Of a stretch of 5,046 nucleotides of DNA, positions 1 to 5,046 are shown one piece after another (within the stretch, counting starts at the first letter, position 1; every line of letters begins with the position of its first letter). The stretch is from an uncultured Lachnospiraceae bacterium. GTDB taxonomy: Bacteria; Bacillota; Clostridia; Lachnospirales; Lachnospiraceae. Both the position numbers and the translations under genes were made by a program. The stretch spans positions 1 to 5,046 of the forward strand of contig CAJLRL010000054.1 of NCBI GenBank assembly GCA_905209075.1, read 5' to 3'. The notes below the pieces were generated by a model. It saw nothing but the letters and a program-made list of their open reading frames with translations, was not told where the DNA came from and made no database searches.

Positions 1-142
1 AGAACACACAGTACATCCACATGGGTACTTTTCAGGTTAGCAACGAGAAGTGCCAGATAATCAAGGCACAGATGTGTTGTGCTTGCACATAAACATATGG
101 GACTTGGTTATCTGATACGACGACTGCCGTGAGTGAAATGAA

Positions 143-541
143 GTGAAGCGGAAAGGAATAAAGAAAGCTGGTAAATCGAAAGAAGTATCTCCGGAAGAAA
201 AGATTGCAACACTTGAAAAGAAGGTGAAGAGCCTCAGCAGTAAAAAGATGATGTTGTATTCTGATTATAAGGATGACAAGCTCACGAGAGAAGAGTATGT
301 CAAACGTTCAAAGGCGATGGTGGAGCAGATTGATGAATTGCATCAGGAAATCGAACAGCCTAAAATAGAAATACCGCCAGAAGAAAATTCTTCTAGTAAG
401 TTTGAGACATAGTTAGAAAGTATCATCAATATGGAATCTTTTGACAGAGAGAAAATCCAGAAGGTAATCAAAAAAGTGATTATCAATGGAGAGGACAATA
501 TAGAGATTGTATGGAATACAGATGATCCATTTTTCAAGTAA
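143..541 (+). pseudogene. C-terminal remnant of a large serine recombinase, with an in-frame stop
   Basis: Large serine recombinases excise and insert mobile elements using an N-terminal catalytic serine domain, a recombinase domain, a zinc ribbon and a C-terminal coiled coil. Only the tail is present here. The first 89 codons are highly charged and read as a coiled coil, including the family-typical LTREEYVKRSKAMVEQIDEL stretch (roughly residues 48-67). A TAG at 410-412 interrupts it. The same frame then continues for 42 codons (FDREKIQKVIKKVIINGE, ending WNTDDPFFK) to TAA at 539-541, which matches the usual end of this family. The frame is closed upstream by TGA at 134-136, and no catalytic domain or zinc-ribbon cysteines were found in 1-142. 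The GTG at 143 is therefore only where the open frame begins, not a trusted start. The gene is truncated and inactive as a recombinase. The family call is from memory of conserved C-terminal patterns. Confidence 0.75.
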
Positions 542-561
542 GATGGATGGTTACAGAGTTT

Positions 562-590
562 GGAGTGCCGAGAAAATGTGGCACTCCTTT
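562..590 (+). terminator. Hairpin after the recombinase remnant, possible weak terminator
   Basis: A perfect 8-bp stem pairs GGAGTGCC (562-569) with GGCACTCC (580-587) around a 10-nt loop, 20 bp after the recombinase stop. Only three T residues follow (588-590). It could be a weak intrinsic terminator for the recombinase gene or part of the end of a mobile element. The stem is seen directly; its function is inferred. Confidence 0.5.
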
Positions 591-594
591 CATC

Positions 595-640
595 AGCAGG
601 TATAAGTATTGCTTTCAATATACAGCGATAGCAGGTATAA
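595..640 (+). repeat. 11-bp direct repeats AGCAGGTATAA, 35 bp apart
   Basis: AGCAGGTATAA occurs at 595-605 and again at 630-640. Its first seven bases, AGCAGGT, appear a third time at 701-707, exactly where recognisable homology of the downstream regulator begins. The repeats lie between the recombinase C-terminus and the truncated regulator, where the end of an integrated element would be expected. They may be recombinase binding or attachment sequence, but this is inference and such short repeats could be chance. Confidence 0.4.
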
Positions 641-653
641 TGGAAAGTGATAT

Positions 654-1106
654 TTGAGGGTACAAAAAAATCAATTTTTTTTTGGTCTAGGGTTGACACG
701 AGCAGGTTTGTCTGTTCCGGATTCCAGTATGCTGATTATTTTGGCAGATGAACTGGATATTACTGTAAGTGGATTACTTGGAGAAACTGTAGCAGAACCG
801 ACTACCGATGATTTAAAGACTCTTTCTGAAAAATTGGAAGTTATTAATTTACAGCTTGCCAAAAGAAGTACAGCAAAGCTGAAAACGATTCGATGGATTC
901 TCATTTCATTGTGTGCGGCTATAGTGATAATATTTATCGCACTTGCATTTATGAATAGTTCTTATCTGGATTGGAATTACGAAGACCTTGAATTGGCAAT
1001 GGCAGGAACAATAATGCATGGGTTTGAATTTTTATTTGTAAGAATTGCACCGATTGTTTTTTTGATTTCTGTGGCTGGAATTGTAGTAACTTATAAGAAA
1101 AGATAG
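654..1106 (+). pseudogene. XRE-family membrane-anchored regulator, DNA-binding N-terminus lost
   Basis: From about position 705 the protein reads GLSVPDSSMLIILADELDI and then TVSGLLGE. This is the end of an XRE (Cro/C1-type) helix-turn-helix domain, just after the usual W-E-x-G motif. The preceding ~35 residues that should contain the recognition helix are absent. The upstream sequence in frame is low-complexity A/T (MRVQKNQFFF), with only a TTG at 654 to open it and no ribosome binding site. After the HTH remnant comes a linker (residues 48-78), a membrane segment at about 79-99, a short loop, and a second at about 125-146 ending in YKKR. Firmicute regulators of this shape normally bind DNA in the cytoplasm and respond through the membrane tail. 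With the TRAG sequence in place of WExG and no helix-turn-helix, it should not bind DNA. The start is uncertain; the native part is about 700-1106. Confidence 0.7.
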
Positions 1107-1107
1107 A

Positions 1108-1128
1108 TTTCGGTTTCCAGAACCGAGA
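1108..1128 (+). other. Small inverted repeat after the regulator stop
   Basis: TTTCGGTT (1108-1115) pairs with AACCGAGA (1121-1128) around a 5-nt loop, with one G-T wobble, directly after the TAG at 1104-1106. There is no T run, so it is at best an attenuating or RNA-stabilising hairpin. It may simply be chance. Confidence 0.3.
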
Positions 1129-1151
1129 ACTAAGGCATAGAGTATCTGGCA

Positions 1152-1340
1152 ATGTATGCAGTAACAATAGGCGGTGTGTTTGCATTAAAATGGTATGATT
1201 TTACAATGAGCAATGTTATAATTCTTTCTATAGAGTTCATTGTCACAATCGCAGTGATAACGTATGTTCCTGTAAAAAAGGAAAGAATAGAATGTGATGA
1301 AATTAATGAACTCATAAATGAACGTATGAAAATAAAATAG
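1152..1340 (+). CDS. Small membrane protein, possibly a gene remnant
   Basis: A 62-residue product with two hydrophobic stretches (about residues 3-13 and 20-41), followed by a charged tail ending in NELINERMKIK. The pattern of a last membrane helix followed by VKKERIE and an Asn-containing charged helix is reminiscent of the C-terminal end of DUF3021-type membrane proteins. That resemblance is weak and from memory. There is no convincing ribosome binding site: AAGG at 1132-1135 is 16 nt from the ATG, and a TAA at 1131-1133 closes the frame just upstream. It may be the surviving C-terminal end of a longer membrane protein, consistent with the damage on both sides. It lies 45 bp after the regulator remnant and 23 bp before the lipoprotein start, in the same direction. 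Confidence 0.4.
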   Translation: MYAVTIGGVFALKWYDFTMSNVIILSIEFIVTIAVITYVPVKKERIECDEINELINERMKIK

Positions 1341-1353
1341 TATAGGAATATAT

Positions 1354-1366
1354 GAGGAAAGTTATG
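1354..1366 (+). promoter_or_regulatory. Ribosome binding site and ATG that fix the hydrolase start, out of frame
   Basis: GAGGAAAG (1354-1361) sits correctly before ATG at 1364-1366, with 5 nt between AGGA and ATG. Read from this ATG, translation gives MKRK and then leaves the lipoprotein frame, ending at TAA 1448-1450 after 28 codons. One extra A in the A6 run at 1372-1377 would give MKRKKLWIALLL, a normal lipoprotein signal. This site, rather than the TTG at 1378, is the likely original start. Confidence 0.65.
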
Positions 1367-2039
1367 AAAAGAAAAAATTGTGGATTGCATTACTATTATT
1401 CATCTCGCTTTTGGGATGTGGCAGTGCATCAGGCACAAAAGGCGGTATAACAGTTTCGGAGTCAGAAAGTACACAAAAAAGTGAAGCCAAAAGCGCTGAA
1501 CAGGTTATTGAGCAGAATCTCGAGAGCGCAGGGATAACTGGTTATGAAAAACTTGATCTAGCTGAAATAGAAAAGGAAAAGGGTGTAGCACTTGATGACT
1601 ATTTAAGCTACCGGTTCTTTTATGAAAGTGATGGTCTGCAGATCGAAGTATATATAAGTGCACCGAAATCCCAGATAGTGACGGGTAAACAAAGTCCGTG
1701 TCTCATTTATAATCATGGCGGAAACAGAAATTACAGCAGTCTAAATGAGACTGATACACTGTACTATGCGTATAATATCGGAATGATCTGTGTTGCGACA
1801 AATTACAGAGGCTGCGGAAACAGTGAGGGAACGGATGAATTCGGCGGTGATGATGTCGATGATGTTACAAAAATAGTTGATCTGTGTGAGGAGTTTGACT
1901 ATATAGATAATTCAAAGATGCTTATAAGAATGGAAATATTGTTTATCTTGAGCATCCTAACGTATGGTATACAGCAGAAGGCGGAATAAATGCTTTAGAT
2001 GTTATGCTTCAGGATCTAGAAAGTGCTCTTTTAAAATAA
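1364..2039 (+). pseudogene. Secreted lipoprotein alpha/beta hydrolase, frameshifted and internally deleted
   Basis: The main open frame (1378-1989) begins with a lipoprotein signal: hydrophobic ALLLFISLLGC, with the lipobox Cys being residue 14 counted from the TTG. A Ser/Lys/Glu-rich linker follows, then a prolyl-oligopeptidase or esterase-like alpha/beta hydrolase start. An oxyanion-type NHGG lies at about 112-115, and YRGCGNSEG with an acidic GGDDVDDV at about 143-163. The intact enzyme would be anchored outside the cell and hydrolyse ester or peptide bonds. Homology stops near DNSKM (about 1920), just before the expected G-x-S-x-G nucleophile. A different frame then gives NGNIVYLEHPNVWYTAEGG and, further on, LQDLESALLK, with its stop at 2037-2039; this looks like the original C-terminus. 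About one third of a normal ~330-residue enzyme, including the catalytic Ser and probably Asp, is missing. With the A6 frameshift at the start, the gene carries two separate lesions. Substrate is unknown. Confidence 0.7.
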
Positions 2040-2046
2040 TTTTTAT

Positions 2047-2075
2047 TTGACTTTTTAAAAAACCAACAATATAAT
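2047..2075 (+). promoter_or_regulatory. Sigma-70-type promoter of the MATE leader
   Basis: TTGACT (2047-2052) and TATAAT (2070-2075) are separated by exactly 17 bp, close to the ideal spacing and consensus. Transcription would start near 2081-2083, only a few bases before the first hairpin. The placement directly upstream of a structured leader supports both calls. It is the clearest promoter in the window and overlaps nothing but the end of the hydrolase pseudogene region. Confidence 0.8.
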
Positions 2076-2084
2076 ATATGAATG

Positions 2085-2131
2085 AACGAGTAGCAGACTA
2101 GCGTAAATCCAGTTTAGCTGCTCGTTTTTTT
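2085..2131 (+). terminator. Intrinsic terminator 1 of the tandem leader
   Basis: ACGAGTAGC (2086-2094) pairs with GCTGCTCGT (2117-2125) in a 9-bp stem with one G-U pair, and 2085/2126 can extend it. A run of seven T residues follows (2125-2131). The terminal part holds the conserved core hairpin TAAA-TCCAG-TTTA (2104-2116). Since the RNA begins only a few bases upstream, the switch must use the element's own sequence or downstream pairing. Confidence 0.8.
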
Positions 2132-2152
2132 GTGTGCACCTGCTGTCGCACA
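2131..2152 (+). other. Hairpin between the two leader elements, possible antiterminator partner
   Basis: TGTGTG (2131-2136) pairs with CGCACA (2147-2152), with one G-U pair, around a 10-nt loop CACCTGCTGT. The right arm CGCAC (2147-2151) is identical to the right arm of terminator 2 (2222-2226), so it can also pair with GTGTG at 2180-2184. The loop bases CTGCT (2140-2144) complement AGCAG (2092-2096) of copy 1. These alternatives would suit a switching RNA; the pairings are seen, the role is inferred. Confidence 0.4.
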
Positions 2153-2177
2153 TAATTAAAATATATAGTGCATTATA

Positions 2178-2233
2178 AAGTGTGTAGCTTATCAGCGTAA
2201 GTCCAGCTTATGAGATAAGAGCGCACTTTTTTT
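2178..2233 (+). terminator. Intrinsic terminator 2, directly before the MATE ribosome binding site
   Basis: AAGTGTGT (2178-2185) pairs with GCGCACTT (2221-2228) with two G-U pairs. A second segment CTTATC (2188-2193) pairs perfectly with GATAAG (2214-2219). The top is the conserved TAAG-TCCAG-CTTA hairpin (2198-2210), and seven T residues follow (2227-2233). It ends 9 nt before the AGGAGG of the pump gene, so it would shut the gene off at transcription unless resolved. No convincing separate promoter was found for this copy. Confidence 0.85.
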
Positions 2234-2259
2234 ATGCAGAAAAGGAGGAATAAGTTAAG

Positions 2260-3627
2260 GTGGCAGAAAGTAACAAGATGAAGGAGATGCCGGTAAATAA
2301 GCTCATGGTACAGATGGGAATACCGATGATTTTATCTATGGCATTGCAGGCAGTTTACAATATTGTAGACAGCGCTTTTGTGGGAAATATGAGGTCAGGA
2401 AGTGAGGCAGCACTTAATGCGCTGACACTGGTATTTCCGGTTCAGATGCTTATGGTAGCAGTTGGAATCGGAACAGGAGTGGGAACTAATGCACTTCTTG
2501 CAAGAACACTTGGTCAGGGAAATAGTAAAAAAGCTGCAAAGGTTGCAGGAAACAGTTTATTTCTTGGTGCAATAATTTATATAGTATGCCTGTTGTTTGG
2601 AATTTTTGGAGTTAAAGCTTATATTTCATCACAGACCGTTGATCCTCAGGTTATTTCAATGGGAACAGATTACTTGAGAATATGCTGTGTGATTTCATTT
2701 GGAATTATTTTCTTTTCACTATTTGAAAAGCTGCTGCAGGCAACCGGACGTTCTCTCTATTCTACAATTGGTCAGGTAGTTGGAGCAGTGGTAAATATTA
2801 TACTTGATCCTATTATGATTTATGGTATTGGACCGGTTCCCGAAATGGGAGTAAAGGGTGCCGCATATGCAACCGTTATCGGTCAGGTTGTGTCTGTAAT
2901 ACTGCTGTTTGTGTTTCATATGAAGCTGAACAGGGAATTTGAGCATGATACAAAGTATATGAAGCCTGATGGAGGAATAATCAAGGAAATCTATGCAATC
3001 GGACTTCCGGCTATTATTGCACAGGCTCTGATGTCAATTATGGTTTATGTGATGAATCTTATTTTGAAATTTAGTCCTTCGGCGCAGACTGCATATGGAT
3101 TGTTTTATAAGGTGCAGCAGTTCGTATTGTTCCTTGCATTCGGACTAAGGGATGCAATTACACCGATTATCGCTTTTTCATATGGAATGCAAAGCAAAAA
3201 GAGAATTAAGGATGGCATCAGGTATGGATTGCGCTATACGATTGTACTTATGATCATAGGAGTGGCGATTACAGAAATTTTCCCTGGAGAATTTGCTGCT
3301 TTGTTCAATGCAGGAGCATCAAGAGAATATTTTATCGGGGCAATGAGAATTATTTCCATCAGCTTTATTTTTGCCGGAATAAATGTGGCATATCAGGGTA
3401 TTTACCAGGCACTTGATGGTGGTATGGAATCGCTTGTGATTTCACTGCTCAGACAGCTTATAATTATATTACCTCTGGCAGGCATCTTCTCATTTTTTGT
3501 AAGAGGCGGATATATTGGAGTTTCGCTGATCTGGTGGGCATTTCCAATCACGGAGGTGACTGCTTGTATTGTAGGATATTTATTTTTAAAGAGAATCAAT
3601 AAAAATAAAGTGGAAAGCTTAAATTAA
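2260..3627 (+). CDS. MATE-family multidrug/cation efflux transporter (MepA-like)
   Basis: A 455-residue integral membrane protein of normal MATE length with about twelve hydrophobic segments. The N-terminus reads GIPMILSMALQAVYNIVDSAFVG (residues 20-42), with the family-typical Pro near residue 22 and the membrane-embedded Asp at 37. Family-like glycine-rich stretches follow, such as VGIGTGVGTNALLART and LDPIMIYGIGPVPEMGVKGAA, with the matching second-half pattern (AFGLRDAITPIIAFSYGM). MATE proteins export cationic compounds in exchange for H+ or Na+. The start is GTG at 2260; AGGAGG at 2243-2248 is 11 nt away, slightly long, but the next ATG (2278) is far too distant. Expression is probably governed by the tandem terminators upstream. 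If the leader is guanidine-IV, the likely substrate is guanidinium or related cations; otherwise substrate is unknown. The gene looks intact. Confidence 0.9.
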   Translation: MAESNKMKEMPVNKLMVQMGIPMILSMALQAVYNIVDSAFVGNMRSGSEAALNALTLVFPVQMLMVAVGIGTGVGTNALLARTLGQGNSKKAAKVAGNSLFLGAIIYIVCLLFGIFGVKAYISSQTVDPQVISMGTDYLRICCVISFGIIFFSLFEKLLQATGRSLYSTIGQVVGAVVNIILDPIMIYGIGPVPEMGVKGAAYATVIGQVVSVILLFVFHMKLNREFEHDTKYMKPDGGIIKEIYAIGLPAIIAQALMSIMVYVMNLILKFSPSAQTAYGLFYKVQQFVLFLAFGLRDAITPIIAFSYGMQSKKRIKDGIRYGLRYTIVLMIIGVAITEIFPGEFAALFNAGASREYFIGAMRIISISFIFAGINVAYQGIYQALDGGMESLVISLLRQLIIILPLAGIFSFFVRGGYIGVSLIWWAFPITEVTACIVGYLFLKRINKNKVESLN

Positions 3628-3640
3628 GGAGGCATAAGCC

Positions 3641-4276
3641 ATGGCAAAAAGAATCATTACGATAAGCCGAGAGTTTGGAAGTGGCGGACGTTTTATCGGA
3701 GAAGAAGTTGCAAAGAAACTTGGAATTAAATATTATGACAAGGAAATAATCGGACAGATTGCAAAAGAGTCAGGACTGGCACCGGAGTATATTAAGGAAA
3801 ATGCTGAGCTGTCCCCAAAGAAAGGGATTTTTGCATATGCATTTACCGGTCGTGATATTACAGGAAAATCGGTAGAAGATATGGTATATGAGGCACAGAG
3901 AAAAGTGATTTTGGATCTGGCAGAAAAAGAGCCATGTGTGATTATTGGGAGAAATGCTGATTATATTTTGAAAGACAGGGATGATGTATTGAATGTGTAT
4001 ATCCATGGGGATATGCCGGAAAAAATACAGCGTATCTGTAAGCTGTATAATATTTCAGAAGCCGATGCAGTAAAAATGATAAATGACATAGATAAAAGAC
4101 GTATGACAAATTATAATTTTTACACGGATCAGAAATGGGGAAAAGCCTCTAATTATACATTGTGTCTGAACAGTTCGCAGCTTGGATATGATAAATGTGA
4201 GAGTATAATTATTTATTCAAATCGCAACGGTAATAATAATTGTAATTTACCTATCAATCCGCTATACTATAGCTAA
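3641..4276 (+). CDS. Cytidylate-kinase-like protein (Cytidylate_kin2 family)
   Basis: A 211-residue soluble protein. It opens with RIITISREFGSGGRFIGEEV (residues 4-23), the glycine-rich phosphate-binding loop variant of this family, then KLGIKYYDKEII. CVIIGRNADYIL lies at about 99-110. The lid region DKRRMTNYNFYTDQKWG (about 151-167) is followed by NYTLCLNSSQLGYDKC, all typical. Members resemble CMP kinase and are presumed to bind ATP and a nucleotide, but their true substrate is generally unproven. AAGGAGG (3626-3632) overlaps the MATE stop and stands 8 nt before the ATG, only 13 bp after the pump gene, so the two are almost certainly co-transcribed and share the leader. The last ~20 residues (from about 191, Asn-rich then NLPINPLYYS) look unlike the family end and run into an inverted repeat, suggesting a changed C-terminus. 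The catalytic core seems complete. Confidence 0.85.
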   Translation: MAKRIITISREFGSGGRFIGEEVAKKLGIKYYDKEIIGQIAKESGLAPEYIKENAELSPKKGIFAYAFTGRDITGKSVEDMVYEAQRKVILDLAEKEPCVIIGRNADYILKDRDDVLNVYIHGDMPEKIQRICKLYNISEADAVKMINDIDKRRMTNYNFYTDQKWGKASNYTLCLNSSQLGYDKCESIIIYSNRNGNNNCNLPINPLYYS

Positions 4277-4298
4277 TTATAGAGGATTGATACGTTTT
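4252..4298 (+). terminator. Long inverted repeat over the kinase stop codon, probable terminator
   Basis: TATCAATCC (4252-4260) pairs perfectly with GGATTGATA (4284-4292), and inside it CTATA (4262-4266) pairs with TATAG (4278-4282), separated by a single G/A mismatch. This gives 14 paired bases, followed by a short TTTT (4295-4298). The kinase stop (TAA 4274-4276) lies in the loop. It probably ends the MATE-kinase transcript, though the U tract is short. It could alternatively be one end of a small inserted repeat. Confidence 0.6.
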
Positions 4299-4310
4299 GT
4301 GGAGGTTCAT

Positions 4311-5046
4311 ATGGCAAGCACTTTAAAACTGCCGGTAGGAATTGATAGTTTTGAAAAAATCAGAAGGAACAAATTTTATTATGTTGACAAGACAAAGCTC
4401 ATAGAGCAATTGGTTGAAACCGGTGGAGAAGTCACTCTTTTTACGAGGCCACGTCGTTTCGGTAAAACTCTGAACATGAGTATGCTTAAAGCCTTTTTTG
4501 AAACCGGTGCGGATGAGTCATTGTTTGATGGCTTATATATTGCGCAAAATAAGGCACTTTGCGAAGAACATATGGGAAAATATCCTGTTATATTTCTGTC
4601 ATTAAAGAGCGTGGAGGGATTGAAATATGAGGATGCTAGATATCGTATTACTGAGCTCATTGGAATAGAGGCAGAAAGATTCGGCTTTTTAGAAGATAGT
4701 GAATATTTGTCAGAAAATGAAAAAAAGCGCTACAAGGCGATTATTGCATTGAAGGATGGAACGAATGCAATGGATGAAAAAGTGCTTGTATCGAGTCTGC
4801 AGATTTTATCTCAATTATTATATAAGCATTTCGGGCAAAAGACGGTAATATTAATTGATGAATATGATGTACCTCTGGATAAGGCATTCCAGAATGGTTA
4901 CTATAAAGAGATGGTTTCACTTATCAGAGGACTCTTTGGAAAGGCACTCAAGACTAATGAGTTTCTGCAGTTTGCCGTACTCACAGGCTGTCTTCGTGTA
5001 TCCAAGGAGAGTATTTTTACAGGTCTCAACAATTTTGAAATCAACT
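4311..5046 (+). CDS. AAA-ATPase-like protein (AAA-ATPase_like / DUF1703 type), partial at window edge
   Basis: An open frame runs from ATG 4311 to the end of the window without a stop (245 complete codons). GGAGG (4301-4305) is 5 nt before the ATG. The N-terminus LPVGIDSFEKIRRNKFYYVDKT (5-28) and the Walker-A-like TRPRRFGKTL (45-54) are hallmarks of PF09820 proteins. So are the Walker B VILIDEYDVPLDKA (179-192) and the later TGCLRVSKESIFTGLNNF near the window edge. Full-length members have about 520-570 residues and end in a PD-(D/E)XK-like nuclease domain (DUF1703), which would lie beyond the window. They are abundant and often multicopy in Lachnospiraceae and Bacteroidetes; their function is unknown, with a nucleic-acid or mobile-element role suspected. 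The preceding inverted repeat suggests it is transcribed separately from the kinase, although no clear promoter was found. Confidence 0.85.
   Translation, partial: MASTLKLPVGIDSFEKIRRNKFYYVDKTKLIEQLVETGGEVTLFTRPRRFGKTLNMSMLKAFFETGADESLFDGLYIAQNKALCEEHMGKYPVIFLSLKSVEGLKYEDARYRITELIGIEAERFGFLEDSEYLSENEKKRYKAIIALKDGTNAMDEKVLVSSLQILSQLLYKHFGQKTVILIDEYDVPLDKAFQNGYYKEMVSLIRGLFGKALKTNEFLQFAVLTGCLRVSKESIFTGLNNFEIN

Larger units (their letters stand above)
2081..2233 (+). ncRNA. Tandem structured leader RNA upstream of the MATE gene, candidate guanidine-IV (mepA motif) riboswitch
   Basis: Two copies of a terminator-linked RNA element fill the leader. Each contains AGCGTAA-R-TCCAG-Y-TTA (2100-2116 and 2194-2210, 94 nt apart). 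Within it, UAAA/UUUA in copy 1 becomes UAAG/CUUA in copy 2 around an invariant UCCAG loop, so the only two differences are a compensated base pair. The flanking arms differ in sequence yet both fold into stems ending in T runs, as expected of conserved RNA structure. Guanidine-IV riboswitches are terminator-linked ON switches found in front of MATE transporters in Clostridia, so context and architecture fit. I cannot check the core against the published consensus, so the ligand is inference. If correct, guanidinium would allow readthrough into the pump gene. An alternative is another terminator-associated regulatory RNA or a duplicated protein-binding attenuator. Confidence 0.6.

Noticed and set aside
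1..142. Coding sequence upstream of the recombinase remnant, such as its zinc ribbon
   Set aside because: All three plus-strand frames contain stops, and none shows the expected cysteine pairs. The minus strand has short open stretches but no recognisable family.
609..641. Possible promoter TTGCTT with TATAAT before the truncated regulator
   Set aside because: TATAAT (636-641) is good, but the spacing to TTGCTT is 21 bp and the 17-bp-spaced alternative TTTCAA matches the -35 consensus at only three of six positions. The TATAA is also part of the 11-bp repeat.
662..683. A-run/T-run palindrome as a terminator
   Set aside because: The stem would be only A-U pairs with no GC core; it is more likely low-complexity sequence at the junction.
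343..699. Antisense open frame of 118 codons
   Set aside because: It overlaps the recombinase remnant and the hairpin/repeat region, shows no family pattern and has no ribosome binding site; it mirrors the plus-strand coding.
2160..2180. Separate promoter for the second leader element
   Set aside because: TATAAA at 2174-2179 and nearby AT-rich hexamers lack a credible -35 at 16-18 bp, so the second copy is taken to depend on readthrough of the first.
2085..2233. Integron attC sites or a CRISPR-like repeat pair
   Set aside because: There are only two copies, with U-tract terminators and base-pair covariation. The attC core boxes are missing and no spacer regularity can be defined.
4379..4660. 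Antisense open frame of 93 codons
   Set aside because: It lies wholly inside the AAA-ATPase-like gene, whose Walker motifs and family N-terminus are unambiguous on the plus strand.

Overview
The base composition, the codon style, strong AGGAGG-type ribosome binding sites and the protein families suggest a low-to-mid GC Clostridia genome, most likely Lachnospiraceae. This is an inference from style and families; no search was run.

Layout. (1) 143-541 is the broken C-terminal end of a large serine recombinase: a coiled coil, an in-frame TAG, then the usual family C-terminus, followed by a hairpin at 562-587. No recognisable coding sequence was found in 1-142. (2) 654-2039 is a decaying block. 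It holds an XRE-type regulator that has lost most of its DNA-binding domain but keeps two membrane segments, a small membrane ORF at 1152-1340, and a secreted lipoprotein alpha/beta hydrolase. The hydrolase has a one-base frameshift in its start region and a deletion that removes its catalytic nucleophile. The recombinase end next to a beheaded regulator looks like the scar of an old integrated element. (3) 2047-2233 is the most interesting part: a near-consensus promoter followed at once by two tandem intrinsic terminators. Both carry the same 17-nt core, and the two differences between copies are a compensatory A-U to G-C pair change. (4) 2260-3627 encodes a MATE-family efflux pump, followed 13 bp later by a cytidylate-kinase-like protein (3641-4276); the two look like one operon controlled by the leader. 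(5) A long inverted repeat, probably a terminator, covers the kinase stop codon. (6) From 4311 to the window edge runs the first ~245 codons of an AAA-ATPase-like protein of the DUF1703-associated family.

How the parts work together. The leader, the MATE pump and the kinase form the one unit that looks intact and regulated. A terminator-linked structured RNA directly in front of a MATE gene in Clostridia fits the guanidine-IV (mepA motif) riboswitch class, which turns on guanidinium export. The class assignment rests on context and architecture, since the published consensus could not be checked here. The tandem duplication would make expression depend on passing two terminators in series.
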